Positions 33,401 through 43,874 of a DNA stretch of 64,000 nt are shown piece by piece (position 1 is the stretch's first letter; the number at the start of each line of letters is the position of its first letter). Source of the stretch: Ananas comosus (Eukaryota; Streptophyta; Magnoliopsida; Poales; Bromeliaceae); the NCBI RefSeq assembly GCF_001540865.1, contig NC_033632.1, positions 4,826,321-4,890,320 on the forward strand. The letters run 5' to 3'. The notes beneath the pieces are model-generated. The model was given only the letters and a program-made list of their open reading frames with translations. It searched no databases and was not told where the DNA came from. Made by a program: the position numbers and the translations under genes.

Positions 33401-35521
33401 GCTAAAAGCAAAATACACTTGTAATACCTATCACGATCACGGCTTCGGTGACTATCATGATCATCTGATCTCTCCCGGCGTCTTTCACTTCTTTCCCGGT
33501 CATCTCTGTGATGGCGATCTCGATCACGCTCACGATTGCGATCGCGTTCCCGATCCGTATCCTTGTCTCTTTCCCGATCACGATCCCTGACCCTGTCACG
33601 ATCTTTAGCCTTCTCTCTATCCCTGTCCCTGTCCCTGTCCCTATCCTTCTCCTTTTCCCTTTCCCTATCTTTCTCTCTGCTTTTCGAGGAACCTCTTTCA
33701 TGGACATGCAAATCAGACTGTAAAAACATGTCAAGTTAGCGCAATTTCACCAAATCAGTGTGCAGAAGAAAAAAAACAATCTAAACAAACACAACAAGCT
33801 TTTCAATATTAAACAACATGACCTTCAACTACGTAGCAATAGCTGTAGATAAATATGCACAAAACATGATATACAAAATCACAATTTTAATAATTAGCTT
33901 TTGCATCAAAAATTAGCTAGAGCATAAATAAAAACATAGTTCCAGTTTCATCACGCGTCACGTAACGACCCGACCCACCAGCAATAATATCTCGTTGGGC
34001 CCAAACCACCGGCCCAAAAATATTTAAACCTAGTTATTTTTAAACCCAATTATTACTACTAGTGTAGCCGTCACTTATAAACCCATCAGACTCTCCCACA
34101 TTATCCATGTGGAACTATTGGGATGTGATATACTCCTCTCGTTTAGGCCCCGACGTCCTCGTCAGCCCGGCCCAATCATATACATAGTCCCAGATTAACC
34201 AACCGGAAGTGTGAAATACTATATCCCGATATCTCACACTTCGGATAATGTGGGAGAGTCTGATAAGTTTATAAGTGACGGATACACTAATAATAATAAC
34301 TGGGCTTAAACATTTTGGGCCAGTGATTTGGGCCCAACGAGTTATTATTGCTGGCGGGTCAGGTCGTTATACGATAGATTGAAAAATATAGATTTTCCCT
34401 GCACAAGACATAGAAATGAAAACAATCTCAACATCCAATCAATGTTTCTTCCAGTTAAAAGAAGTAGATCCGGTCTCATAACCATAAATTACTACGATGC
34501 AAATAAAACACACCAAATAACAGTTTATATTGATCACCTTTCTGCTTTAAACACAGATAAAGCATAAATCAAAGAAGTAAAATTACCAAATACATAGATT
34601 TTACTATGCTAATGTACTGTAAAACCAGATATCCAATAATCAAATGACAACTCTTCAAGTTAAACAAAATTGGTCCAGTTTCATAACCGTAAACTTTCTA
34701 GCCGAACAACCAAGCATTTCGACTAGATTTACCACTTCCCTAAATCAAAAGGAATCAAATAACGAAAAAGAGGAAACAATATAAGATCATAAGATATAAA
34801 GAGGAGAAGGGATTCAAATAAGAATTGGGATCTGGAATAGCGAAGGTCATCAAAGCAGCTTGTTCTAACTAACCTGAACAAGGCAGAAGCATAATAATAG
34901 CCCAAAAATCTAAAATTCTACCAGATTTAGCACTTATCCAAATCAAAAGGATACAAACAAAGAAAACACAAAGAAAAGATCATAAGATATCAAGAGGAGA
35001 GTGGATTGACTTACGCTGTGGGATCTAAAACCGCTTCTTCTACCTACCCTAACAATTCAGCAGCCTGAGACTAGCCCAAAAACCCTAAAATTTGCACCAA
35101 ATTTAACAGCTGTCCTTCGAAGCGGAAGGTGTTAAACAAAGAAATCAGGAAAAAAGATCAGATGATAAAAGATCAAAAGGAACGGGGATTCAAATACGAC
35201 CTGTGATCTGGAATAGCCGAAATCATCATAGCCACTTCTCCTACGTAACCCTAAAACCCGGAACCTAGTACTAACCCAAAACCCTAATTTCCACCATATC
35301 CAACATTTCTCCTCCAAATCCAGAGGGATCAAAACAAAGAAAACAGGAAACAAGATGAGATCGCAAGAGATCAAGAGAACGAGGGATTCAAATTCGACCT
35401 GAGATCGGGAGTAGCCGAAATCATCGAATCCGCTCGTCTTCGCCGGCGGGGAAGCCCCGCCGCCGCCGTACTCGGCGTAGCCATCGCCGTTGCCCTCGTA
35501 CCTCTCCCCGTACTCCGTCAT
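24299..35521 (-). CDS. U2AF65: Splicing factor U2AF large subunit (U2AF65), 13 exons, 581 residues
   Basis: Minus-strand exons: 35521-35399, 33717-33428, 31977-31852, 30548-30481, 29833-29763, 29658-29614, 29196-29137, 28189-28129, 28027-27915, 26822-26376, 25304-25169, 24735-24668, 24436-24299; 1746 nt, phases all close. U2AF65 binds the polypyrimidine tract and, with U2AF35, recruits U2 snRNP. Order: [10 protein letters not shown] leader; RS/RD-rich domain of exons 2-3 (about residues 42-180); [14 protein letters not shown]1 ([10 protein letters not shown], about 247-325); GTQVKVRRP linker; RRM2 ([12 protein letters not shown] with SKGYAFCVY, about 366-446); carboxy-terminal UHM/RRM3 ([28 protein letters not shown]) ending FAQGDYDG. 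Length matches Arabidopsis U2AF65 (about 570). The start is the first ATG of exon 1, after a CT-rich leader. All domains appear intact. Confidence 0.96.
24977..25135. mobile_element. Short hAT-type MITE in U2AF65 intron 11
   Basis: Starts CAAGGATTGCCGT and ends GGCACGGCAACCCTCAT, inverted; interior is rich in GGCA and GCACG. Flanks TTAAAACG (24969-24976) and TTTAAACG (25136-25143) form an 8-bp duplication with one mismatch. Related to the elements at 26996-27689 and 12921-14032. It ends about 34 bp from exon 11. Confidence 0.7.
26996..27689. mobile_element. hAT-like element in U2AF65 intron 9
   Basis: Inverted ends CAAGGAATACCCGTGCC and GGCACGGCAATCCTTG, GC-rich borders with repeated GCCGTGCC/GGCACG words and an AT-rich core without a transposase. 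Flanks TTGGAAAG and TTAAGAAG only weakly resemble a duplication. Confidence 0.65.
28522..28711. repeat. Two-copy 95-bp tandem repeat in U2AF65 intron 7
   Basis: Units starting GGTACCAACCAAAGAA at 28522 and 28617 are clearly similar through GAAATAAG, CAGAT, GGAAAAG and TACGAAAAA. No function is evident. Confidence 0.75.
29331..29348 (-). other. Candidate 18-nt microexon (KLHFRE) in U2AF65 intron 6
   Basis: On the minus strand TTTTTGTTAG is followed by 18 nt encoding KLHFRE and then GTCAATAAG. It would add six residues in phase between QQ (exon 6) and ATRHARR (exon 7), directly before RRM1. A second, closely similar copy without an acceptor lies at 26950-26967 before the RRM2 exon. Exon use is inferred only. 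Confidence 0.35.
31241..31498 (+). pseudogene. ycf2: Nuclear fragment of plastid ycf2 in U2AF65 intron 3
   Basis: Between about 31276 and 31470 the plus-strand frame reads [20 protein letters not shown], then [15 protein letters not shown] and SVSRASS, recognisable as a segment of the plastid Ycf2 protein. Substitutions and an extra two residues after NNESP show it is not a current plastid copy. It is bracketed by imperfect 29-bp direct repeats (31241-31269 and 31470-31498) sharing ACTTAATACAGTAG. It is a transferred plastid DNA piece, about 2% of the full gene, with no expected function. Confidence 0.85.
33963..34369. mobile_element. Highly palindromic MITE in U2AF65 intron 1
   Basis: TAACGACCCGACCCACCAGC at the left is matched by the inverted GCTGGCGGGTCAGGTCGTTA at the right, with GGCCCAAAYCACYGGCCCAA and a second inner pair (ATCAGACTCTCCCACATTAT and its mirror). 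Arms exceed 100 bp; no coding. Confidence 0.8.
34803..35440 (-). repeat. Tandem array duplicating the U2AF65 exon 1 / intron 1 border
   Basis: About four units with a 180-200 bp period, each containing a GGGATTCAAAT segment, a GATCTGGAATAGCCGAAATC-like segment and an AACAAAGAAAACA segment. The rightmost unit contains the real end of exon 1 ([11 protein letters not shown]). The next copy reads [13 protein letters not shown] between an AG and a GT, one reads [12 protein letters not shown] and one is degraded. The 40-nt copy at about 35204-35243 would shift the frame if spliced in as such. Confidence 0.8.
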
Positions 35522-35580
35522 CTTCACTCTCTCTTTCTCTTTCTCCCTCTCTCCCTCTCCCTCTCCCTCTCTTGATTGGA
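35522..35580 (-). promoter_or_regulatory. CT-rich leader of U2AF65
   Basis: On the minus strand the 55 bases before the start are an almost pure GA tract (plus strand CTCTCT/CCCTCT). Such purine/pyrimidine tracts are common in plant 5' leaders and core promoters. The transcription start cannot be placed from sequence alone. Confidence 0.45.
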
Positions 35581-35941
35581 TCGATGGTTTTCGATTCTAG
35601 GGCATCGAACGAGCATTTATAGCGTGGCCCCGAGTAGTCGGGGCACGGTTCGGTTAAAGGCGGTTTTTGGGGTACAAACACCTGAACCGAACCGGATCCT
35701 GCGGCTTTTTGGGAAAATATGAACCGGAAACGAACTTGAGACGATCCATAAATTGAATCGAACCGAACCGGAGCGGTGGATTGCATCGCTTCACGTTCTT
35801 ATACGTTGTAAGAGGAAAAGCATTCTATAATAAGCTCTATGAGAGGAGTAGAAAGTGCATTTGCAATTTAATATTGTGCTTTTTTATATGAATAATGTAA
35901 CTGAGAAAAAAAAAAATTATGCATGATACACCATAAGTTAG

Positions 35942-36010
35942 AAACCTAGTTATTTTATATTTTCAGTTAAGTTTATTTTTTAAAAAAAAATATGAATAAA
36001 GTGGATAGCA
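35942..36010 (+). mobile_element. 3' fragment of the SINE family
   Basis: Contains CTAGTTATTTTATATTTTCA, AGTTAAGTTTATTTTTTAAA and GTGGATAGCATG, matching the 3' half of the SINE only. Confidence 0.5.
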
Positions 36011-36017
36011 TGTATGC

Positions 36018-36365
36018 TAAGGGCTGGCAAATTAGCAAGCCGGCTCATGTTTTGCTTGGTATTGAGCTCGCTCAAGCTCGACTCGAAATTAAAAGAGCTG
36101 AGACCGACTGTTCCTAGCGCAAGTGGCAAAAGAGGTTTGGTGATTGGTATTCGAGATCCATATTCGAATTCTAGTTGATTCACATTTCTAGCTAAATTTA
36201 TTTCTAAATGAAATAAACAACGCAGGTAGCATGCTACATTTCTTTCAAAAATAAAAATTAAAATTAAAAGAGCTGAGCTTGAATAGAAAAAAAAAACTTG
36301 AAATTTATTTCAAGCCGAGCTTGAAAATTACTGGACTTATTCGAATTGAGCTTGAATAATTATAT
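36018..36365. mobile_element. hAT-like relic split by a SINE
   Basis: CTAAGGGCTGGCAAATTAGC and repeated GAGCTCGCTCAAGCTCGAC words are typical of GAGCT-rich plant hAT derivatives (compare 48631-48998). The sequence resumes after the SINE as AGAGCTGAGCTTGAATAG and ends in a TA run. Confidence 0.5.
36103..36262 (+). mobile_element. tRNA-derived SINE with 17-bp target duplication
   Basis: ACCGACTGTTCCTAGCGCAAG head, box B-like ATATTCGAATTCT, the GTTTATTTC-type hairpin and an A-rich tail. The flanking AAATTAAAAGAGCTGAG is identical on both sides (36086-36102 and 36263-36279), proof of retroposition into the hAT relic. Confidence 0.9.
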
Positions 36366-36600
36366 ATATATATATAGAATTTATATATATATATATATAA
36401 ATTATATATATATATATAAATTAACCCTAGAATGTGGGCCCCTAGGGTTAAGTGAGTGGTTGGTTGAATAGTATAATCTAACGAGTACAAATAATCAGAA
36501 GGTTAAATTTAACGGTGGAAAACTCGATAGCACCAAATTCTTGGTACTATCGATAGTATCCCAGCGGATTTTAACTATATATATTATTATATATATATAT
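36359..36600. mobile_element. Micron-like MITE, truncated, in TA runs
   Basis: TA-rich stretches surround CCTAGGGTTAAGTGAGTGGT, TTGAATAGTATAATCTAAC and the end GATAGCACCAAATTCTTGG. The left third seen in other copies is missing. Confidence 0.65.
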
Positions 36601-36840
36601 TAATATATATATTTATAGAGTCCGGCCTGTGGTATTATCGATGGAGTACAAGAATTAGTCTATCGAGTTTTCACCGTTAGATTTACAATCAATTATTTTT
36701 CGTACGACTTACTATTCAACCACCACTCACTTAACCCTAGAGGCCCACACTACATCCTAACACCCATCTACTCAATATAAGGGCTAAAAATGCAATACAA
36801 ATAGCTTTGGTGCTATTGTGAAAAAAACTATTCCCGTCTA

Positions 36841-36874
<34 letters not shown>
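36601..36874. mobile_element. Micron-like MITE, opposite orientation
   Basis: Starts GAGTCCGGCCTGTGGTATTA after a TA run, carries CTATTCAACCACCACTCACT (inverse of the neighbouring copy's GAGTGGT...GAATAG) and ends in a (TA)n run at about 36842-36874. It forms a head-to-head pair with the preceding copy. Confidence 0.65.
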
Positions 36875-36877
<3 letters not shown>

Positions 36878-39147
36878 ATAAACCTATATGAAACCTTAAT
36901 ATCTTTTGCCACGTGGCAACCTATGCTTCATTCTCATTACCTCTCCTTAAACCAAATCCTTTATTCTATAAAGTAATTAGCAACTTAAACAAATAAAAAT
37001 CTCTAAATTAATGCACATTTAATTTGACCGTTTTTCTTTCTAGAAGAGCTTCATTCTCGTAACCTCTCCTTAAACCAAACCCTTTATTCTCATAATAATC
37101 CAACGTTTTCATATATATAAAGTAATTAGTAACTGAAAGTAATTAGTGCTTTATGCTCTTCTTTAAACAAATAAAAATCTCTAAATTAATGCATATTTAA
37201 TTTGACCGTTTTTCTTTCTAGGAGTAGAGTATTTAAATAAAGTTTCCAATAGAAATTAAATGTGAGAATTAAATCCCCCATTTACTCTTTTCTATATTAT
37301 CTCTTATTTTGCATAGATAACGGTTACAAAAATTTTTAATTATAAGTGCACTATAAATATCCACTAGAGTAGAATAAAAAATTTGTCAAATTTTTGGTCA
37401 ATAATACTTTTTTTTTTCTTGCTTTCCCAACATAGTAGATTACCTTATTCATTTGATAGAGAATAAGATAATCAATTAAAGACTTAAGTGTAAGTTAACC
37501 AATTTTTTTTTCTTTATTTTTTTTCTTTTTTTTCCTTCAGGAAGCAAAGATCATATTAATTTTTAATATACTATACCACAAAGATTTGATATGTTCATCT
37601 ATAGATAATTTATTATCACCTATATATGATATAGCCTATACTTTATATAGGCGAAAAATAATCTCCGGTATTATATTTGATACATTTAAATTTCACATAC
37701 CTTCTGCAATTCTTTTAGTTTGATTTTGTCATCATTTTTCTATTAATTTGCATATTTTTAGATTTTTTTGTGTGTTTTTATATTTACTATGTTTTTAAAT
37801 ATTATTTTGTTACTATTTTTTAAAGCTAGTTTTATTTTTTGTAAGAAAAATGAAATAAAAATAACACAACTATCAAATCGATTTTTTTTGTGTGTTTTTA
37901 TATTTATTGAGATTTTAATTTTTTGATTTATTTAAAATATCAAGATGTTAAAATTGTTAAGCTTTTTCAAAATCGATTTGATAGTTGTGTTATTTTTATT
38001 TCATTTTTCTTACAAAAAATAAAACTAGCTTTAAAAAATAGTAACAAAATAATATTTATCACCGTAGTAAATATAAATTTTTATTTGTTAATATATAATA
38101 AAAATTATTTGTGAAATTTCTTGCATCGTACTGATTTACTTACTATCTAATATTATGTTTTTTTTTTAAATTTGGAAAAAAATATATACTGACTCTATAT
38201 TAAAGGAGAGTTCCATCATATCTCCGTGTCCTCTCCATTCTCCTATATTCACTTCAAGAAAAATTGAAAACATCTTGTCTACAATAATATAACATGCACC
38301 AAATTTTTTTCTTAATTTGAAATTAAAATATAATTTAGCATATATAATCTACATGATATAAAGAGATAATCAGTTTATGTACCAAATATTATAGAGTTTA
38401 AATTTAAAAAATAGTGATATATCAATATGGTGTTTAAGAAATAATATACACCCGGAGCATGGAATGATTCTCCTCCCAACCCATTCCTCATGTATAAATA
38501 AGTTGCCTACACCCTGTCTATAAATATTACATATACCAACCCTAATTTTGAATAATTAATACTATAAAATTAAAATATAATTTCAATGCGATCTATACTC
38601 TATTGGAAGCCTCCATATAAAAAATTAGTTATTACAGTTTAAATTTTTATATCAGCTTTTTTAAAATAAAGTACATAAAATTTACTTATACACCCGGTGT
38701 AACAAATAGTATCATTTCCTTTAATATAGGTAAAAAAATATAGATACCCTATTTAATTATAATTTCTAATTTTTTAATTTTAATTTTTATACTTAGTTAA
38801 ATTAAAATGATCAAAGATAATTATTAAAATTATTAAATCCGGTGAACCTATTAATAAATTTAATTAATTTATAAAATTTTTGATAAAATTATTTTAGTCA
38901 AAATATTAAAAGTTTAGAAAGTCTTATACAACTATTAAACACTTTGAAATAGACAACTTAAAATTATTTTTTAATTATGATTAATTATATTAATTAAACA
39001 AAATATTTATTAAAATTTGTATAAATTAACATTTTTAAAGTTACTGAAATACTACAAATTATTTATTAAAATTTATATAAATTAAAATATTTAAATTTGC
39101 TAAAATATTATCTACCCGCCGCGAAGCGCGGGCCTGGCCTACACTAG
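36875..39147 (+). mobile_element. Probable non-autonomous Helitron
   Basis: The 3' end shows the Helitron signature: GC-rich hairpin CCCGCCGCGAAGCGCGGG (39117-39133 region) shortly before ACACTAG and a host T at 39148. A 5' end TCTATAAACCTATATGAAAC after an A at 36874 fits insertion between A and T; an alternative start (TCTATATTAAAGG) lies at 38194 but follows a C. No Rep/helicase is present. The 3' end is well supported, the 5' end is not. Confidence 0.5.
37781..38075. repeat. Near-perfect inverted repeat with 105-bp arms
   Basis: Left arm 37781-37885 and right arm 37969-38075 pair almost completely over AAAGCTAGTTTTATTTTTTG, AACACAACTATCAAATCGAT and their inverses, with an 83-base loop. 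Loop and left flank share a TTTTTTTGTGTGTTTTTATA word. Transcribed, it would form a long hairpin. Confidence 0.9.
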
Positions 39148-42088
39148 TATATATATTAATTAGTGTAGAGATATTATACTATCAAATGTATAAGAAAATT
39201 GGTACTTTTAATTTTTTGGTCTTTGTAGGAATTACAACATTCTAACGAGGATTGTAATTCCTCTCTTTGAAATTTAATTTTTTTAAAAAAAGAATAGTAT
39301 TAAAAAAGTAAAAAATTGAGAAGAGTAGTGAAGTTGGGGATTGGACGATGAGATTGTAAAATTATCATCCCCATTTGGATTGTAGGGCTTGTGTTGTTGC
39401 AAAAAAAAAAAATATTGTAGGATGATCCCCTCAACGATTTGCCGTTTTGAACTGCCTCTTCAATTTTAACCTTTTGGTATTAGACTTCTTTAATGTTTAA
39501 TTTTTTAAAAATAATTTTAATGTAATAGATTAAAAATATAATAAAATTTTTTTCTAGATTTAATAATAATCTTAATTATTTATTAAGAACTAAAGCTAAG
39601 ATAATTGATAGCTAATATTCTAGAATTTAACAAAATTTTTTATTACAGTCAAATCAAAGTATCGGATTCCTACGGAGATAATTGAAAGTTCCAATTGAAA
39701 ATAATTCTTTTGACCAGAGAATTTAGAACTTGGGGGTTTATTTTCGATCCATCGAAACTTATTTTATAGATCCGAGGAAATTAATCTAATACCTACCTAA
39801 AATTTATCGAATATTTATTTTAGTATTCTTTAATTTAAATTTTTACAGGGTACGACAGTAATACACTTTAAATCATAGAATACTAAAGTAAAAAAGTACA
39901 AAATCACAGAGATAGTATTTGTTATTTTTGTTTGCTCCAGCTTTTCGTCACCTAATAACATTAGAGGTAAATTGCTTATATACCGCTAAAAGTTTCGGAC
40001 TTTCTTGTTTATTCCGTTTAAAAGGTTAAAAAAAAAATTCTTTTAACGTTTCAAGTTCTTTCAAATATATTTTTAGAGTTAAATTCTGTTAGTGCACTAT
40101 TTTGCCCTTTCAAATATATCCTTCTAGATACTAATTTTTCTTATTTACCCTTAAGTTAGGGGCAAAAGAAGTTTTGTCTTTTTGCACTTTCAGATATACT
40201 CTTCTACCGCTACGAACTTTTTTTTATTTACCCTTAAATTAGGGGGAAGTAAAATATTTTGACTTATTTTTAACTCTAGTAGAAATTTAATCCGAATTTA
40301 ATCCGAGTAACTTAACAGGTACTAACAGCAGAGTAATTTTTGAATAATGGAGAAATATACGAGAAAAATATTTGAAATAAAAAAATAAAAATATATAAAA
40401 TATTTCAGAAGTGTTGAAGGGTATATATATAGATAATTATCCCTAAATATTAAACACCCCTCAATGCCAAACCAGCTCTAAAGCATTCCTCCACAATACC
40501 AAAAAATATACTCTTTACAGAGATCCACTGTTTTACACTTCAGCCCAAGTCCTTCAGGTTAAAGCAAAGTTAAAGCAAATTGGACCTGACACCAAGTTGG
40601 GCCATAAACCTAAAGTGTGGTGTAAAATTGGATGTGAACCCACCACTATTAAAGAACACAACAAAAGGGGTGATAAAAACAAAAAGGATGACACAAACAT
40701 AGAGGACTTTGTAGTTCCCCTCTCTGGTCCCAGCTATTGGACCATTTGATAGGTAATTTTCCTTTCCAATTGCATTCACATTGGCTCTAAGGTTGGAACT
40801 TAGACTTTGTCTATGAGGTCCCAAGGATGAGATTACTATCTTTAAAATACTATAATTTTTTTGAGATCATAATTGAATGTCGGAATTAGTTATGCAGTAA
40901 TGATTTTAAATATATTTTTTTTGTTTAGTAGTCATACACTTATACCCGCGAACCTCTCTTCTTTCTTAGATTTCATAATTTTAAACGCGCATGTGAGGGA
41001 TCGAACCTCCCGATCTATCTCTTAATAGGCAATACGAAGTACCAGCCAACTAGGCTAAAAATGGTAGTTACTTTATTTTCATTCAACTTAAAGAGTCCTT
41101 TTGTAGAACACTTTAATCCGTGTGAGGTTGGACCTATATAAGTCACGCACATCTTCTCTCCACAGCATAGTGAATCAAACTGGCCCTACGAGATCGTTTA
41201 TTTTTACTGATTTAGAGCAATTTAGATTGTATATTTCACGCTTGTAGTGTGAATTTGGTATAAATTTAATACAAACTTATCTACCATTTCAGTTGAAAGC
41301 GTGCTAAAAAAATTTATATATATATGACAAAACTCATGGTACTGTAACAGACCCTACTAGTTGGGAGTTTAGGATAATTCGTCCACTTCAACAACCTCTC
41401 TTACAACTTAAAAGTTGTTTGGCAACGATTTGAATAATCTTAAACAGAAAATACGAAGAATTTTTCAAAATATTAGAAATTATTAAACCGACAGCACTTA
41501 TATAAATATTGAATACAAAAATCGTATCATCACTTTTTAAGAGATATTTATTTTCAGGCGTTTAATTTTATGTTCATTTGATGCACAAAAAAATAACATT
41601 GAAAACGTATAAAATTTAGTTTTTACATAACTTAGATGATCGAGATCACATTCAACGGTACCAATCGTCAGTTTACAAATTCTGTCATTTGAAAATAAAT
41701 CGACAGTAAACATAATCGCTTAAACTCTTTTAGTATTTTGTGGTCTCCGTCTGTTATTTCTTTTGTTCATGAAATTGCTACCAGCCAAACCATCTTGTTG
41801 ACTCAGAAAGACTGCATGGCCTTTAATTGTCTGGCTGAGAGCTGGCCTATCTAAATGTGTGCTTCTTCAGCGTGCGGATGCTGGAAGCCACGTACGCCAT
41901 CTTGATTTCAAAGTCATGGTTGCGTCTCATTCCAGATTTCTGGACTCTACGGATCACAGTTTCTTTCAAGTAAACCCAGATCGCTCTCCGAATTTGTGCG
42001 TTGGTGATCTAAACAAATTTAAGACAGTTCCACACCAGAGTTACTCGCATCCGTCCCGACGAAAATTCATTGAGTTTCTTACAATAAC
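39148..42088. other. Intergenic, AT-rich, with repeat relics
   Basis: No gene is recognised. A fragment of the 21.9/22.5-kb foldback family lies near 39840-39910. A degraded inverted unit at about 39970-40445 starts AGGTAAATTGCTTATATACC and ends GGTATATATATAGATAATTA. A minus-strand frame of 84 codons at 40570-40824 resembles nothing familiar. Confidence 0.45.
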
Positions 42089-42238
42089 TTTTTTTTTAGA
42101 AATAGACAGCACGCTAACCACTTCGTTTATTTCATTTAAAAATAAACTTAGCTGAAAATGTGAATCAATTAGGAATCAAACTTGGGTCTCGGATACCAAC
42201 CATCAAACCCTTTGCCACTTGCTCTAGGAACGGTCGGT
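42089..42238 (-). mobile_element. tRNA-derived SINE, minus orientation
   Basis: Plus strand shows a T-run, AAATAAACTTAGCTGAAAATG, AGGAATCAAACTTGGG and GAACGGTCGGT. Flanks GAGTTTCTTACAATAAC and GAGTTCCTTTCAATAAT form a target duplication of about 17 bp with four mismatches. Confidence 0.8.
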
Positions 42239-43874
42239 GAGTTCCTTTCAATAATTAAAAATGCAGTACGGTTGAAGACGCAATAGTTGAAACTATATAT
42301 GTATATCTAGTTGGATTTAATGCAGACTGTAAATAATTTATTTGGTTGCATGTAGTTAAAAAAAGCATTCATAAAATAATTTTATTATTTTATGTATTCG
42401 GGGATGAGATTACATTCTATGTAGAAAATAAAATATTTTTTTGCTTAAAAAGTGATTAAGGAGGTAAGATTATATTTTGTTTAAAATTATTTTTTTAACT
42501 GTTGCAGTTAAAACTGTAGTCAATTTGAATGTAGTTTTAACCGCTACAGTACCTACCTCAAACAGTTCTAGCTACAGCAGTTAAATTCAAACATATCAAG
42601 TCAAACACCGAATTGAATTTGAATGTACTAACAACTGTAGTACAGTTGTAAGTATATACAACCAAATAGCCCATAAGTCTTTGTTTGCTAACAATTAGAA
42701 CACTAAATTTCACATGGGTAAATATGCCTGGCGCAATACAAATTTTGTATGAAATGCCACTTAAATAGAAAGTTTTTGCCTGTGCGGACTCCTTACAGAG
42801 TTTTAGTCCCATTTAAACAAATTCCTAGGTATCGTTTGAAGCGAGAATAAGTTTTTTATTATTATTTTTGAGATAGATACAACTTCAGTATAAGTGGAAA
42901 TAATATCAATTTTATATTTGAAAAAAAATTAAATATTTTTTAGGAGTAGGGTTACTAGACTATTAGGAGTATAGCAGGTCTTGTACTCCTATGTTCATAA
43001 TTATTCATTAATTTTGATGGATGGTTAGCGTGAGAGAGAGAAGAAAAATTAGCGAGAAGAAAAATTTTCTCATTTTCTTACTCGAAAAGAGACAAAATCC
43101 TCATCCTGATTCCAGCGTGTACATAGAAAAACATGTACTCATGAGTTGAAACTTTGAAAAATTTTTCCAATTCCTTCTTCTTCCTCTCTCCCATATGCAC
43201 TATACTTCACCTCTCTTTATACTGAGTTTTATATTTCTTTTGTACTTTTTGTTAGATCTCTCAAAGCTATTTGGATTCGTATTGTACCATCCTAAAAACG
43301 TGTCGACGGAGCGTAAGGTGGTTGTTATATCGCTATAAACGATTGCTGGAGTCTCACACGTGGAGGGGCAATCTCGCTTGTAGGACAGTGCTTTCGCACA
43401 GCTCGACTCATAGGCATCGTCTAAACCTCTTTTCTCTATAATATTTTCTACACAATCCGTCCGTATAATTTTTCAAAAACAAAAGTTAAAATTATTTTCT
43501 TTTAGAATTATTTAAAAAATAAATTATTCAAGCTAAATTTATATTTGCATATTATATAATTACATATTTTATTATCAATCTAAATTACTTATATATATAT
43601 ATACATATTAAAATAATTAGTTCATAATTATATATATGTTGATATTTCATTTTTTTTCTTATTTTTTATAATTATTATATATTAAAATTTATATTAAAAC
43701 ATTAGTGTTAAAATTATCGGCTCGGTTCAACACTAGGATAATCAATAGCCCGATTTAAAAAAACAAAAAAAAAAATGAAATATCAACCTCATTCTAATGA
43801 ACATTTTTTAAAGCATAGGCTATATTATAATAAATATGCCCTATACATCCAAAAAAAACAAAAGACAACAACGA
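42239..43874. other. Intergenic DNA, no gene seen
   Basis: AT-rich sequence; a palindromic patch with AACTGTAGTCAATTTGAATG and GTTAAATTCAAA words at about 42490-42660 is probably another decayed MITE. The 3' end of the left transporter's leader-proximal duplication starts at about 43875. Confidence 0.4.

Noticed and set aside
33402..33739. Alternative frames over the RD-repeat exon of U2AF65
   Set aside because: They are by-products of a repeated codon pattern. Only the frame giving RDRDRE joins the other exons in phase.
35204..35243. Second copy of the U2AF65 exon 1 end as a constitutive exon
   Set aside because: At 40 nt it would shift the frame before the RS domain, whereas exon 1 to 33717 joins in phase. 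Kept only as a finding.
36103..36190. Possible tRNA genes at TAGCGCAAGTGG...TTCGAATTC segments
   Set aside because: They have box A and B but cannot form a cloverleaf, and they repeat as heads of SINEs with A tails and target duplications.
40570..40824. Minus-strand 84-codon frame with one hydrophobic segment
   Set aside because: No ATG start, no recognisable family, no splice context and no codon bias; too weak to call.
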